From positions 3,162,001-3,226,000 of the forward strand of contig NC_039506.1 of the NCBI RefSeq assembly GCF_003672135.1: 64,000 nt of DNA. Direction: 5' to 3'. The DNA comes from Ooceraea biroi (lineage: Eukaryota; Arthropoda; Insecta; Hymenoptera; Formicidae). Positions 26,001-39,069 of the stretch are shown here, piece after piece; position 1 is the first letter of the stretch; every line of letters begins with the position of its first letter. The notes beneath the pieces were generated by a model that saw only the letters and a list, made by a program, of their open reading frames with translations, was not told the origin of the DNA and ran no database searches. The translations under genes were made by a program, and so were the position numbers.

Positions 26001-29000
26001 ATTGCAAGTGATCTTCTGTCATCCACCGGGGGGTCAGTGTCACGACGGCATCGCAGTGCAGCCGATAAAGTTTTACTTCACCGATCAGACTCGCGTGGGC
26101 ACGACAGCCGCCGGTGAGAACGCGGTCGTGCAGATGGTCGGCTCGCTGTACGACTCCATCGAGAACGACTTTGGTTCGCTCTCCACCAGACTCTACCGAG
26201 CGTTCCGGCCGAAACCGGACAAATCGACCACCACGTGGAAGTGGAGGCACCTGTGTTGCTTGCCGTACATAGTGATATTCGAGTTCTGCTTCTGCAGCCT
26301 GCTCATCGGCATCTCGGTGCTTACGGTTTATCTCATAGACATCTCGAGCGACGAGTGAGTATCAACGTTCCCTTGATATCGATTATTAACGTTCTTATGC
26401 GTGCACCGTGTGATGTTTTAGGCCCACGATAGATCGAGTCACTGCTCACATTATCATGATAACGATCGCCTTGATCTTGGCCATTAGTATAATAGCGAAT
26501 CTGTACACGTGGAGCAGAACGTTGCAAGCACTGGTCTTCTCGCAGAGGAGGCATCTGCAACGTAGTATTTCGAAACTGGAGACTCTGAAGAGCGAAGGGT
26601 TCATTCAGTCTCTGAGGGCTGAAGTCAGTTTGATGACAGAAATGGTAAATTACCTGTTTATTGGTAGCAATTCAAATTTTAATGCTATAATGTAGCTTTA
26701 TAATCGCAATTTTATAAATACATCATAATATTTCATAAATTTTTATAAAAATAGGTCAAATGCTTGGACAGTTTCATGGCTCAACAAAGCAGGCTAGTCA
26801 TAATAGTAGACGGTTTGGACAGTTGCGAGCAGGATAAAGTTTTATTGGTTTTAGATGCTATACAAGCCTTATTTAGTGATAACGGGTACCCCTTCGTCGT
26901 GATACTAGCGATTGATCCGCACATTATAGCTAAGGTGAGAGGTCGGACAATTTTAATGGGTACATTGCAAGTAATTCGATGGAACTTATCGTTCGATTTC
27001 GCGTATCCAGGCAGTAGAGGTAAATAGCAGAAGATTGTTCACCGAGTCGAACATCGGTGGTCATGATTACCTAAGGAACATGGTGCACCTGCCGTTTTAC
27101 CTGCAAAACAGCGGATTGCGCAAGGTGAAGGTGGCACAACAGACCGCTCAATACTACAAGAAGACTGCATGGACGGAAGCTGAGGAGAGCGTCACCTATA
27201 CTGCAAGCAACACCATGCATCACTCGGTGTCTAACAGGAGGCTCAGTACTGAATCGGCCATAATGAATAGCAACGAGAAACTTAAACCCCAGGCTAGGAA
27301 AGGCAGCAGGAAGCTGCGATTGAGCGAGTCGATCGCAAGCAGCATCGGCAGCAATCTGAATCGACTCGGTGGCGCACAGGATCTCAATAAGATGTTGCTC
27401 ACTGATGACTACTTCAGCGACGTGAATCCACGCAGCATGAGGAGACTGATGAACGTCGTCTACGTGACTGGTAAAGAATGAAACGAAAAGAACGAAAGAG
27501 TCGCGCAATGTTATAATCGTACTTGTTAAGTTATCATGCATATTTATTACATCTATCTCTTCCAGGACGGTTACTTAAAGCATTCCAGATTGATTTCAAT
27601 TGGTATCACCTGGCCAGTTGGATCAACATTACCGAGCAATGGCCTTTCCGAACGTCCTGGCTCATTCTTCACTACGATATGTACGAGGAAAATCTGGAGG
27701 ACAATATGTCATTGAAGAGTCTTTATGATAAGTACGTGAATTTTTGTGTTTTCGTTGATCTGCCTTTTTTTATATTACACTATCTTTTAATATTTTTATT
27801 AGAGTGCGACCGCAGATCCCAGTGCTGAAAGAGGTGCAGCCACTCCTCGAGATGGACAGGGACGAGCGCAAGTTGGACGTTTTTCTTACATTCCATCGGT
27901 CCAGTCTACTCGTCAGCGACATGAAAATATTTTTGCCGTTCACTATCAATCTGGATCCGTACATTAAGAAGAAAATCAAGGAGGAGCAACAGAGCGTAGA
28001 AGAAGATTTCCCTTACAAACAAGGAGGCATTTGGCACAGCCATGCCGCTGATCAGTGGGCTCCACATAGAGGCACGTTGACGAACCGATACACGAAACTT
28101 GCCAAACAGAGTTCTCAGGGATCCGTACCGCCGACACCGTCGTGGGCTTATCAGCCACATTTCGAGTGGCAAGCTCCAACTTGGGTCGCTCCCATGCATC
28201 CTATGCCACCCATGGAACCGGTGCCAAAGCCGCTTTTCGCAACAACCACGTTGCCGGTATTGTCGATATTTTCAAGTTTATTGATAGATCATAAACCGTT
28301 GCACGAGTTTTATCTCGAATAATCTTACTTATTGCTGCGTCTCCGTTTGCAGCCTGAGATTTTGGAGACGAAGCTTTCATCTCTATCGGTGAGCGGAGTC
28401 TGCGATCTGATCGATAAGATTGAGAGTCTCAATCCGGCTCAAACACTCATGTACAAGCAGGTCATCAAGGACAACAATATTAACGGCCGAGTTTTGTTAC
28501 ATTGCGACTTGCAAGAACTGAAAAAGGTAATCCTTTCGAACGCTATCTTCGTGGCTTCAAAAAAATAAAAGTTATTTAAATATTAACGCATAACTGTCTC
28601 TTTCCAGGTATTTAAAATGGCTTTCGGTGATTGGGAATTGTTTCGCATGATGATTATATCGCTCAGGGAAATGGAACTTACGTCATTCACGTACGAGGAA
28701 GGTCCTCGGAGTGTCCGATTTACCGTAGAGTCCGAACAAGCTTTGCGCAAAGGTACGTCCGGTATTTTCCTCTCGTACAGATTTTTAATTAAGTTTAATC
28801 AATGATTTATTCTCTTTTCCACAGATCATAATTTGCAAACTAATTCAATACGTGTACCTACTCACGCGGAGAAGGAAAAGGGAGCGTCGAGAACGGACGG
28901 GCCAGCTCGTCGTGATCAAAATAAGCAATCCATCATGGAAAAACAGGTATTAATCAGGCAGAATCAAAAACATTAAAAAAAATTATTAATGTAGTCAGAA

Positions 29001-31699
29001 AAACTTGTCCACCATAAATAGATTTATTAATATCTCCAACAAATATTATTACAAAATTAATATTTTATTTCTCGTTCACTTACACTCGTACTCGGTAATA
29101 GTTCCAGGTAAGCTCGCTGCTGTAATTACGCTGGATACAATTTATTTTGAAGCTTAAGGATCTCAGTTTTGCTTATTCACGCGTATGCAAAGTACGCGTA
29201 ACAAGTACGATCTGTTGAATTTAGCGTATACATTTCAGGTAACGTTAGAGGAGCAGATGATTTGTGGCGCACTGCAGACTTTGAACGAGGAGGCTTGCGA
29301 GGACGTGTTAGATGTGCCATCGCCAGCGGTGGCACCAACAGACTCGCTCTCTTCAGGTGAGCCTACTTCCGTACCAATACTTACACTGCCTCTGGTCATA
29401 GTTCAGGAGCCACCGCAGCCTGAGCAAAACGGTGACATCTCCATCGAGTTCGGTGCTAACCTCTAAGTCGAGTCAGAGATCAGGCATACGATGATGATGA
29501 CGATGTATAAAGCGGCCAGATAGATCGCTCACATTCCGCATGTCGCAGAAAATCAAACGGCATCGACATGTGCGACGACTTGGCGTCATTATATCGCCGC
29601 CATTCGAAGACGGTAGAATGTGTTACTTGCCAGTTTGTGGAGCAAGAAAGAAAGAGAGAAAGAAAGAGAAAACAGAATTGACATACTGCGTCTTATCTTG
29701 ATAGTCTTCTTTGTACATCTACATGCGCGTGGAACATTACCTGACAGTATTATTGGCAAAGAATGTACAGATACGATGATTCGATGGTGACTTCCGTTAT
29801 CTTAAGGCCATTTATAAGCTACAAATATAAAAGACTATCTCTGAAGAAATATATACGTTTTCCTCAGACTCTCATGATACATGTGCCAATGCGAAAGAAA
29901 CCTGTGTCGCGTTTCGCGATATCACGCGATATCGCAAAAGTCCAAAATGAAGGCCACTTAACTTAACAATAAAACTAGAATTATTGTATGCGTACTCGTA
30001 GAACTAGCGTAACATAGATCATTTTATAAGCTAGTTTAATATCAATGTATATGTCAGTGCCATATTGAGAGAAAGAAGAGAAAAGCTGCGAGATATTTAG
30101 AATTGTGCAATGTTAGATTCAGTCGATTATTCTGGAAGAAATCTTCGTCAACCATAAATTGAGAATAAGCCAAAAAATATAGTTAAATGAAATATGTCGA
30201 CTAACATACTGACTATATTTTATTGCATTTGTAAGTATAATGCAAGGAAAAAATATATCAGAGATACCATTCTCGAACTCTGATCTAATTGTTCGGTGTT
30301 TTTTGTGAACAATTAATGTACAAAAGACTGTGATAAATTACGTGTTATTAAAATGTTGATAAAATGAGAAATATCTTCTATGGAAAATATTTATGCAACT
30401 TGTGGCGATAACGAACACGAGATATATTTTTAAAGCAGCTGTATGTGTCTAGAGTAATCGTACTATAATTGAAAATTGCGTTCTGTCATTCCGGTCCACG
30501 ACGTGTGTATGAATATTACTATTAGACTATTAGTCCTATGTTATGAGCAGTATTATGTTATTACGAGAGCAAGTGGCAATAAAATTTCTTGCAAACCACA
30601 TCTGACATTACCTTCTTTGCAGTTTGTATCTTCAGTTATTATCACCATCCTAAATGGAAGCGTTTCATAAGTTAAAAATTAAGATTAAAGGATTACTGAA
30701 AAGAATTGGAATGAGCATGCCTTTTCTCGCCAATAACGCGTTGACATATTTTTACATATAACTTTTCATTTTCTATATATCTTGTTAAAAAGTTCAATCT
30801 CAAAAATGACTTTATCAAGTATCAGCGTTATATATAAGCGTCGAATATAGCTTCACAAAAAGATTCACGAAAAGATATTCGAAAGAGATCTATTATAGAA
30901 ACATGATGTGCATTATGAAACGGGTATGATATGAAGATCTGTTTTAGGACCCGTTGCCACCTCGGTGCCGGACACGGATTACGTGCTGCTTCAAGCAAAT
31001 CCGCTGTTTCATTGGGTGCCGGTGAACGACGAGCCGGAGAGTTCGGACGACAGCTCGCACGATTCCACGGTGTTCCTTCACCGCACGAATTCGCAGCGCA
31101 GCCTCGCATCTCAGCGTAGCACGCGGTCTGTCTGCTCTCACAAAACCCTCAAGAGAACCGGCAGCAACGTCAGCACTAGACCATCCTCGCTATTCGTTTC
31201 CCCGCCGCCGTCGCCGAAACCCGCGTTCAGGTCCAAATCGACGGACGAGAGGTACATGGGCAACAACATACCGCTGAAGACCACGTCGTCAGCAATACCT
31301 ATCAAGGCGAGACGCTCGACCTCGACTCTGAACGACGAGGCGGTCATAACGATACCGATACCCACACCCAGCTTGGAGAAACTATCGAAATTGAAAGACC
31401 GGTTGGTCGGCAACGCGCCGACAAGCTCCCCAGTGCCCACCGGTGAGAGCGACGACGAGTCCACGCCGCTGGTGTCCGAGTTGTCCACGCCGACGCACTC
31501 CCAATCGGACAGCGTGTTCAGGCACGACTGTAGCGCGGAGAACAGCAGCTCGCCGTCGTCAAGTAGGAGTCTACCGCGAGATGGAGAACACTGCGCGAAT
31601 GTGAATTGTTCTGATACCGCGGGTCTGGTGATACGGGAGTCGTTGAATGCACGGCCGGCGCACCGGCAAGATTGGGACAACCCGGAGACGCCTGTCTGA
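17069..31699 (+). CDS. Kidins220: Kidins220/ARMS ankyrin-repeat KAP-NTPase scaffold
   Basis: This is a membrane scaffold that links receptors to signalling, known in vertebrates for neurotrophin and ephrin receptors. Exons: 17069-18445, 22342-22473, 22628-22726, 22805-22903, 23337-23534, 23621-23719, 24031-24327, 24696-25071, 25193-25357, 25640-25847, 25932-26354, 26422-26644, 26755-26934, 27011-27470, 27566-27731, 27803-28256, 28353-28526, 28608-28752, 28825-28946, 29239-29356, 30948-31699. The product is about 2088 aa with this first exon. Numbering from exon 2: ankyrin repeats span about 15-430; the KAP P-loop follows, with Walker A WGSGKS (476-481) and Walker B VIIVDGLD (to 794); four hydrophobic segments lie at about 506-556 (two), 675-697 and 705-725; a SAM-like region spans about 1193-1265. 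The C-terminus ETPV is a class I PDZ ligand. The first exon (459 codons) is Ser-rich, disordered and carries a His-rich run; its link to the gene rests on phase. A Met in exon 2 (22363) aligns with the vertebrate start and would give about 1622 aa. Confidence 0.93.
18446..22341 (+). other. Kidins220 intron before the shared exon 2
   Basis: This is AT-rich intron sequence between the GCG|GTTAGT donor and the TTCTTTCGCAG acceptor. Apart from an alternating-purine/pyrimidine TG-rich block near 20.0 kb I see no exon or element in it. Confidence 0.6.
19993..20035. repeat. TG/CG-rich alternating tract
   Basis: The run is made of TGTGTGCGCG and TGTATG units. It is a degenerate dinucleotide repeat within the large Kidins220 intron. 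Confidence 0.6.
29357..29466 (+). CDS. Kidins220: Alternative C-terminal extension of Kidins220 by donor read-through
   Basis: If the TCAG|GTGAGC donor at 29357 is not used, the exon 20 frame stays open for a further 36 codons and stops at 29464-29466. The added residues have coding-like composition (Pro-rich, acidic) and end in GANL, which is not a PDZ class I ligand. A poly(A) signal AATAAA follows at 29968. This isoform would lack the 250-residue Ser-rich tail and the ETPV terminus encoded at 30948-31699. It is inferred from frame and signals; retained-intron read-through by chance is the alternative. Confidence 0.4.
29968..29973 (+). terminator. Poly(A) signal for the short Kidins220 isoform
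   Basis: A canonical AATAAA lies 0.5 kb after the read-through stop at 29466 and inside the last intron of the long isoform. It would serve an alternative 3' end. Confidence 0.35.
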
Positions 31700-31800
31700 C
31701 ACCTGCCGTTCCCCGTCAGGCTCGAGCGTCAGGCACGCTTCAACTCGCGATAGCTCACGGTGCGCAACTTAACTGACCGACGTACAAAGTTTGAAGATGA

Positions 31801-31806
31801 AATAAA
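31801..31806 (+). terminator. Poly(A) signal of Kidins220
   Basis: AATAAA lies about 100 bp downstream of the long-isoform stop at 31699, in the expected position for a short 3' UTR. A longer UTR using later signals is possible. Confidence 0.45.
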
Positions 31807-32559
31807 ACTGGCATCCGCTACGGAGATGTGCACACATTTTTTTCAATGATACAAGTGTCGAGATAAGATACCAGTTTCTTGCGTGTAAATAGCGGATAGA
31901 GCTGCGAGCGTGCGGTTTTATCTTTCTACAGCGTCGAACTGTTAAACGTGTTCATCCGTTTGATGAATTTGAATGAGGGACAAGTGATACTCCTTCTCAC
32001 GGTTCTGTAATCTTTTTGCAGTTCTAGCGAAACGAGACGTCCCTGAAGCGCACGCCTCTGAAATGATAGTCATTCCGTGTAAATTATTAACACGTTTACG
32101 AATGCGAATATTTATTGACGTTCTTTTCTTTTTATTATTGAAACGTACGTAAAGTGAAGTAATGAGGAACACTTCCCGATGTATAGTGTGTATCCCGAAT
32201 CTAGTAATAAGCGATTTACGTCAATTCACAATGCCATTGCAAATAGGTGACTGAAAAAGTAAAAATGTTGAAGAGAATATTTTAAAGAAACGATCAATCG
32301 AATAGCCAGTGAGTATGCAATTATAGATTGTATATGTAATCAATTCCATAAAGAATATCCAGTTGATATTCCATATTGAATAAATAAATGGAATACCTGA
32401 AAATAACTCGTAAAACAATTTATAAGAATTTACTTAAATAATTTTATAAATATTTTTTATGTATTTCCGACGTTTTTATATTATGTTCCGCGCGATTTTG
32501 TTAAATAATATTAAACTAAATAATGTTCGCACTATTTAATTATTAGATACTTAATTATT

Positions 32560-32583
32560 TTATATATATATATATATATATAT
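32560..32583. repeat. (TA)n microsatellite
   Basis: A dinucleotide run of about 12 TA units in the convergent gap. Confidence 0.85.
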
Positions 32584-32777
32584 TCGTTTTAATATTTGTT
32601 CGTTAATTCGTAACACTGTTTCTTTATTGAACATTATGATGCACTAATAATCGCAACACGAGAAACATGTTATATACACATCTGTTTTATTAAAAGCAAA
32701 AATCATGCATAACATTGAGTGTACAAGACACTTTAGGACGGAATACATCAGGGTATCGAGAATTCGTTACAGTATTG

Positions 32778-32780
<3 letters not shown>

Positions 32781-32816
<36 letters not shown>
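32781..32816. repeat. (TA)n microsatellite
   Basis: A dinucleotide run of about 18 AT units, followed by a short GTATATGTGTATG degenerate tail. Confidence 0.88.
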
Positions 32817-32822
<6 letters not shown>

Positions 32823-34085
32823 GTGTATGAATGTAGATATATTAGCTTTGAAATCATAGTATACATATATCGCTCATTTTTTGACATTAAATATTCAATA
32901 AAATACTCAACCGAATATAATACGTTTTGCAATAACGTTAAATACTACCGTGTTGAACTAACTAACTAGATACAGTACAGTTTAGGCTTACGGAACGCAA
33001 TATAAAATTGAAACAGTTAAAGAGGCCAACTGCTCCCCCTTACGAACGTTTACATGCTAATTAAGTACACTGACGGTGTCTCCCGCTCGTATTAATTAAA
33101 TGCGCGGCATTGTATTAAGTACTACGTGGAAACGTCATATCACTTCGAGGTGACAGCCACGTCGTCGTTGCACAATGGAATGTTATAATATCGTACAGAT
33201 TGAACTTGGACGTCTTGTACATTAATAACGTAATAACGATACAGCACAAGTAGATACGTCTACTTAAAATCATATCAAAATTATGGCATGTTGAAAAATG
33301 ATACAAAGGAGGAACAAATTGCTTAAAAAATCTCAAGAAAACTACGTACCGTGTTATATACAAAAATTCGGTTTTCCTTCTAGATGGCGATGGAACATTG
33401 AACGCGAGTATCGTTATAGCTCGTATAATTGGGGCACGAATTATGCTTTATCTAAGACTGGTGGCATCACATAATAATTCTTTATTCATCATTTATCATC
33501 AATTATTGTCATTATTATAATACATAAATACATCATCGAGACAAATCTCACGGAGAGAGAATAGCTCATTTGATTAGAATTAATTAATTCATTCATTGCA
33601 GCGAGTCCACGATCTCTCGCCGAAAATGTTCTCAAAGATTTCGTTCGGTCAGATCTACTTACATATCGATCATTTATGTAATTTATATGACATTACTGTA
33701 ATGGGACCTAATACTTATATTTTTAATCAGTCGTAGTCGCGAATGTGAACTTTTCTTGTTCCCATAATATTCGCATAATCGCATGTTCGTTCGTCTTATG
33801 TCACATTCGAAGGCACAGTGGCAAGTAATACAAATAGGGAAATACTATTTTGTAAATGCAGCGAATTGATATCCGAGTATGGGCAGTATACGTATAGCGT
33901 AATTACAGTGGACCTTTATTTCAACTGTATTTCATTGTACTTTAAACGAGACGGAGTATACGCCCATTCTCATTGCAGAAAAGAAGAGAACACAAAATTG
34001 CGGAAAGCGTAGAAAATGATTATACTAAACGAACCTGACCTTAAACATGTACTTGTAATACATGCTGGCAGGTTGTAAGGACACT

Positions 34086-34091
34086 TTTATT
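34086..34091 (-). terminator. Possible poly(A) signal of yurt
   Basis: TTTATT on the plus strand is AATAAA on the minus strand, about 465 bp beyond the yurt stop. It is the first canonical signal I noticed downstream; its use is unproven. Confidence 0.3.
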
Positions 34092-34255
34092 ACACGTAAG
34101 CTTCCGATAAATGCATCTTACTTAATTAAGGAATGTTTGCGATACTATGAACGAAAAGTTGCCTCAATACGCAAATTTTTAGTCGGCATACAACGGTCAT
34201 TACTAATCAGCATAAACATTTATGGCAATGACTCAAGCAAAGCCTACGATACGGT

Positions 34256-34330
34256 ACGTTTGCGTGTATGCGAGTGCGTTTGTGTATGCGTGGGATGCGT
34301 GCACGCGCGTACGCGTCTATGTGTGTATGG
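34256..34330. repeat. TG/CG-rich alternating tract
   Basis: The block alternates purine and pyrimidine, with GTGTATGCG, GCGTGCACGCGCG and TATGTGTGTATG units. Such DNA is prone to the Z conformation. It lies in the presumed 3' UTR of yurt on the opposite strand. Confidence 0.55.
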
Positions 34331-34555
34331 TATCCTGCTTTTATACTTAAGTACAATTAGGACTTTTTCATGGAAAAATCTTGCTTTTCAATAAGTACAT
34401 GTGTAATTTTAATTTTGTCATATACTAACGTGTCACGTAATACCTTTGTAAACGCCTTAAGTAAAAAAGATATAGGCAGTCCGAGGAAGACCAGATTTGA
34501 TGCCATTTGCTCGCACGTTGTATATCGACATATTAATTTGTATTCAATAAATATT

Positions 34556-37500
34556 TTATAACTGCGTGGTAATCACCGTCTTTCTCGTGATGACTGTATG
34601 CTTAGTGGGTGTTTGATCAGGTGCCGGGCTCTGCGACGGGTCCGCCACTAACCAGGGACTAATATCCGATGCCGCCTGGCTCTCATCCTGCAAAGAGAAT
34701 CTCTTTATTATCCGACATTGATTTTTGCTATTATTAATAATTAATACACTAATAATATATTACAATTTTAATGTTGATCGACACTTGAAGTGATGTCAAT
34801 GATAATATTTGAATAATTTAAATAACGAGTATAGAAACAAATATGATGTTTGAGACTTCACGATTCATATGTATGCACAGACGACTCTCACGATGGGAGA
34901 CAAAGCAAATTTTTCATTATGTTTTCACCAAGAGAATATAGCTTACTTCTATAATAAAATATTTCCTCTTTTTTGCTTCTTCTCATAATTTTAAACAATA
35001 AATTTTTTGTACGTATTTTCTTCGAGTAAGCTTTCCGTTTTCTTGGTGAAACCGAGATTGTTGCTTACGTAATAAATGGGACGATGCGATGGGACTATAG
35101 CTGCAAGCATAAGAAGTGTGTAACTGACCTTGTGTGTGAGTGTCGTGGTAGTCGTTTGTATCTCCTCGGTTTTAACAACTCGTGCTCCAGCTTTTTCCGT
35201 GTCCGCTTCAATCTTTTTCTCCACTGTAACCGGTTGTAAATCTTTGAAGGGATTGAGTATGCCCAGGAATGGATTCGAGTCTATAAACGGATTGGTATTT
35301 TTCTTCTTGTCGTCTTCCGGCTTCGCCTCCTCCTCGGAAGCTTCCGGTGTGTTGGACGCGTCATTGCTGGACGTATCATTGGTGAACGGATTGAAGGGGT
35401 TCTGCGATTGATTCGATACTTTCGGACTTAACGGCGTAGTCTTTTGTTCGATCTGGCCCCAGCTGTCCAACGAGAAATGCGTTACGGTTACGGCGTCGTC
35501 CGTGGAAGGATTTACCGCCGTTGCAGTTCCGCTCACAGAGAGCGTCAGTTTATCGCCGCCCTATTTGATGAAGAAAGCAAGAAAGCGAACACATTATGGC
35601 TAGCAGCTAGCGATACAAAGCAAATGCAGTAAAATGTATAACACAAATAAACAGCAACAAAAGAATAATCTTCACAAAATTATTGTTCAATAAGCCATCG
35701 ATTCTGAACACCTTGTCATAAAACTGACTAACACACGATACCAATATAAAAATATATTGCTTTTAAGAGCTATAAAATACAAGAAAAACGGGGGAGAGAA
35801 ACATATATTGGGATGACCGGAAAGTCAACCGACCTTTTTAGCAAAATTCAAATGCAAAATTTTCTATGAAGAATTAATGTAAATTTTGCTAAAAAAAAAA
35901 AGACTTCGATCAACTCAATAATATGAAAATTACATATAAAAAGGATACACGTGTATACAATAATGTAGACAAAAATAATTATAAAACACTAATGAAAATG
36001 AGAAGACTGGTGATGCTTACCACAGAAACGATCGTTGCCGCGTCCGAATGCTGATTCTTCTTCGCGATTACTCCGTCCGTGGACGTGATGGAGATCAAAT
36101 TCGAATTTTTCCCCTGTTCGAGAAGAGTCGCCTTCAGTATGTTACATTTTAGAGACTCCGGCGGGATTGGTGTCCGTGGAGGCAGTGTCGATGTTCCGCC
36201 TACTTGATTATTAGGCACCAGCTGCACTTGATTCGTCATAGTCTCGACCGTCAAGCTCGTCTTCATAGGTTCCGATTCTTTCTCGTTACCGGCGACCGTC
36301 GTCTGGTTCCTGGCTTCTAGAGGCTGTTGATCTTTGGCGAGGGACTTCAACAAGGAGTCCACTAGAGGCGACGACGTGCCCTGAACGCTCGACGAGTCCG
36401 ATGACTTTGTACTGGATCGGCTTGGCTGACGCTGCAGGGGTTCCTCTTCCGAGGCTGCAAATATGAAAATTCATATTATTAGAAATTGAAAAATTTCGTG
36501 TGAAATAATTAACTTGAATTTTCCTCTACAGATCTCACCTGGAGGTGAGGAAGGCGGTTGTTCGACTTGCTGTTGACGCTGTCGTTCGCGGAGCACATGG
36601 CTCTGCCGCCGCGCGTATCTCTGACTCGGTCGTCTTTCAAACTGCACGGTGCGGCGCGCGCGATTCAGCTGCGTCGTCTGGAACTCCGTCTTGCCGCTGT
36701 AACGGAAGCGTGAACCCATTCGGAAAAAGTTCTGGCGACTGCTCGCGCCCTTGACCGGTGCGCGCAAACGGAAGAAAGCATGGTGTTCGACGGCGCACTT
36801 CCACAGGTGTTTGCAGGCCTTCTCGTTCAGCAACCGAAATACGAACGTGTGCTCCTGCTCCCTGCCCTCGTCGTCCTCCTCTACGACCACTAGCGTCAGC
36901 TTCTTCTTCTTGAAGTCCAAACGACCGATCTTCGGCCAAAAGAACAGGCCTATCTTCTGCGCGCCCTCGAAGACCAAGATCCCGGTTGGGGTTAATCCCA
37001 AAGAGTACTCACACGCATCCTTGCCGAGGACGATGTGCATATCAACGCCGTACATGTCCAACCACTTGGCTTTGCTGAGATACGCAGACTCCGCTTGGGC
37101 CGGACTAAGGCCGGAGCATTTAACGTACTCTTCCAGCACCTCCAGCTCCATCTGCTCCGTCTGACCCGGCACGAAACGGAATTCTGAGACCGTCGCAGCA
37201 CTGTGTATAGTGGGATCGTAATCTCCTAGTTCAGCTAGAATAAGAATGCATTTTTATTTTATTAAATGGCTTTTTTTGTCAAATTATATAAAAAGCTGCA
37301 GTTTAATTTCAATGGATGATATCGTTCAAATGCTTACATTGAAGAGATAGGGCAGCTAACTGAACCGCAACCTGATGAGGACAGTGAAGTTTGCCATCCA
37401 AAACATCCTGTTTCAACTGGAGGAAGAACTGATATCGCGTCAGTTCTTCACGCAGTGTATTTGGCTCCGAAGAATAAAACTTTACTTTCAGTCTCAGTGT

Positions 37501-38299
37501 GTAGGGTGGCCCAACTAAATGACAAAGCGATTGTATAAGTTTAATACATCGTATAACTTTGTTACGTCTATATTATATATTTATCTTGAGAAAAAAAATG
37601 GAAATTGTTGATACATACTTTTGACTTGTTTTTTGATGGGTTTTGTAGGATCCAACCAATGTTGTACATTATTGCTATCTGTATATTGCAGTCCAAAGTA
37701 ATCCTTCTCGATTAAATCTAGGCTATAAAACACTTGCTCATATAAATCACTAGCCAAGGCCTTTTTCTGCAAAAAAGATCAACAGTTACAAAACATTGTG
37801 CTAGTGTACACACGTACAATATTACATAAGTACAAAAACCAAGCTTATTTCACGTGAACAAACACATTAGATTCTAATGCAAGATTTATAACAGCATCTC
37901 TGAAATAAAAACAGACACGAGACGAGATGTCTTGCAATGACATCTCGCAATAGAGACTTTGACACTTTCATAATTAATCACTGTTGGACTACTGATTGAA
38001 TGCATCTTATCTCTTCCCTAGCGCTACAGGGAATCATCAAACAAACTTGATCAACCGTGTCTGTCACGTTACACAGCATAATTGCATCGCTGCGCCTCAT
38101 TAACCGTGATGTCTTCCTTCGCATTCCTTTCCCCTTTCTGATAACTTACTGACAATTCGATGGGTAAGTCCGTGCCATCCAGCAACACCACCCTGCACTG
38201 CACGACGTTCTTGTTGCTGGGCAGCCTTTGATTTTTAATCTGCGAGGCGGTCTGGCCGCCGACGCTGCGCCCCCTTCGCCGCGACAGGAATCTCAGCAT
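34556..38299 (-). CDS. yrt: Yurt / EPB41L5-type FERM protein
   Basis: A cortical FERM protein that in flies and vertebrates restrains Crumbs and supports epithelial polarity and septate junctions. Exons in coding order: 38299-38150, 37766-37619, 37514-37338, 37234-36539, 36454-36021, 35560-35129, 34687-34556; 722 aa. The FERM domain runs from about residue 33 (VVQCRVVLLDGTDLP) through YFGLQYTD and SEPNTLREELTRYQF to HTFVFRL and CKHLWKCAVEHHAFFRL near residue 315. It is followed by the FERM-adjacent region (GSRFRYSGKTEFQT, RRPSQRYARR). The rest is low-complexity, with several NPF motifs in exon 6 (NPFNPF, NPFID, NPFLG, NPFKD) that could bind EH domains. The C-terminus TTQL fits a class I PDZ ligand. 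The start is the ATG at 38299, matching the vertebrate MLSFFRR start; the frame continues upstream only from a TTG. Confidence 0.95.
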
Positions 38300-39069
38300 C
38301 TTGGCCCTTCGCCTTGGTCGTTCGCCCACCGAGCTCGCACGGAGACGCGCCAAACGCTGATCATCGACCTGCCGATGAGACGCGGCGTGATCCGCCCACT
38401 CTCCCGCTACCTCACTGTCGCGATAACGCGACCAGGCAGTCTCGCGTCAAACGGTTCCGCTCCCGCAAAATGTTGCCGACTCGAACGCGAGTACGCTGCT
38501 ACATTCTTCGTTCGTTGCCTCGTCGTTACGCGGGATCGTCGTCAAATCGCACAGCCGCAACAAATCCACGACAGATCCACGCGACCCGCGCCCACGAGTC
38601 TATCGCATGCATACATCTGAATACACCTTGGGCAGACGGGCATGTAATCATGTAACGTAATCGCGGCCCCGTGCAGGCGCAGCAACTCTCGGAGCAAAAG
38701 TTACTGCGTTACGTACCGAAAAATGTGGATCTTCGCGACGGTCGTTGCGAAATTCATCATGAAAATCAGGAAATTTGATGAATCTTGTAATGCAAACGAA
38801 AAACTATTCATATTAATATTTCAGAAATTATTATTAAAATATCAAACTTTACGCTGGAGGTTATGAACCGATCTGTTGAGCTGTGTGTTGGTATACTCGA
38901 TGGTTAATGTTTACTTTGTAATGATATTACGAATGCTATGACAATACATGACACAATTTGTACATTAATTTTTATTCTTCGTTATTTTCTTAAACGTTAA
39001 CTCCTTTACTGTTTCTTTCCTTCCAAATATATTCCGAATATATTCCTAGATATATTCTTGTTTCATTCT
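38300..39069. other. Yurt 5' UTR and promoter side of the yurt/FBF1 gap
   Basis: The part next to yurt (to about 38700) is GC- and CpG-rich, as expected for its 5' UTR and promoter. Beyond that the sequence is AT-rich with no exon. Two mobile elements follow, so the original spacing between yurt and FBF1 was probably near 1.1 kb. Confidence 0.5.

Larger units (their letters stand above)
31700..34555. other. Convergent gap between Kidins220 and yurt 3' ends
   Basis: It holds the 3' UTRs of the two genes and AT-rich spacer. I see two long (TA)n runs, a TG/CG-rich block near 34.26-34.33 kb, and several poly(A)-signal-like sequences, but no exon. Confidence 0.6.

Noticed and set aside
27011..27020. 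Alternative acceptor at 27020 for Kidins220 exon 14
   Set aside because: Using the acceptor at TATCCAG (exon from 27011) restores a gap-free match to the vertebrate KAIN…NINGHDY segment and has a better splice site.
38300..38353. Longer Yurt N-terminus starting at 38353
   Set aside because: The first codon is TTG; the first ATG is at 38299 and matches the family start.
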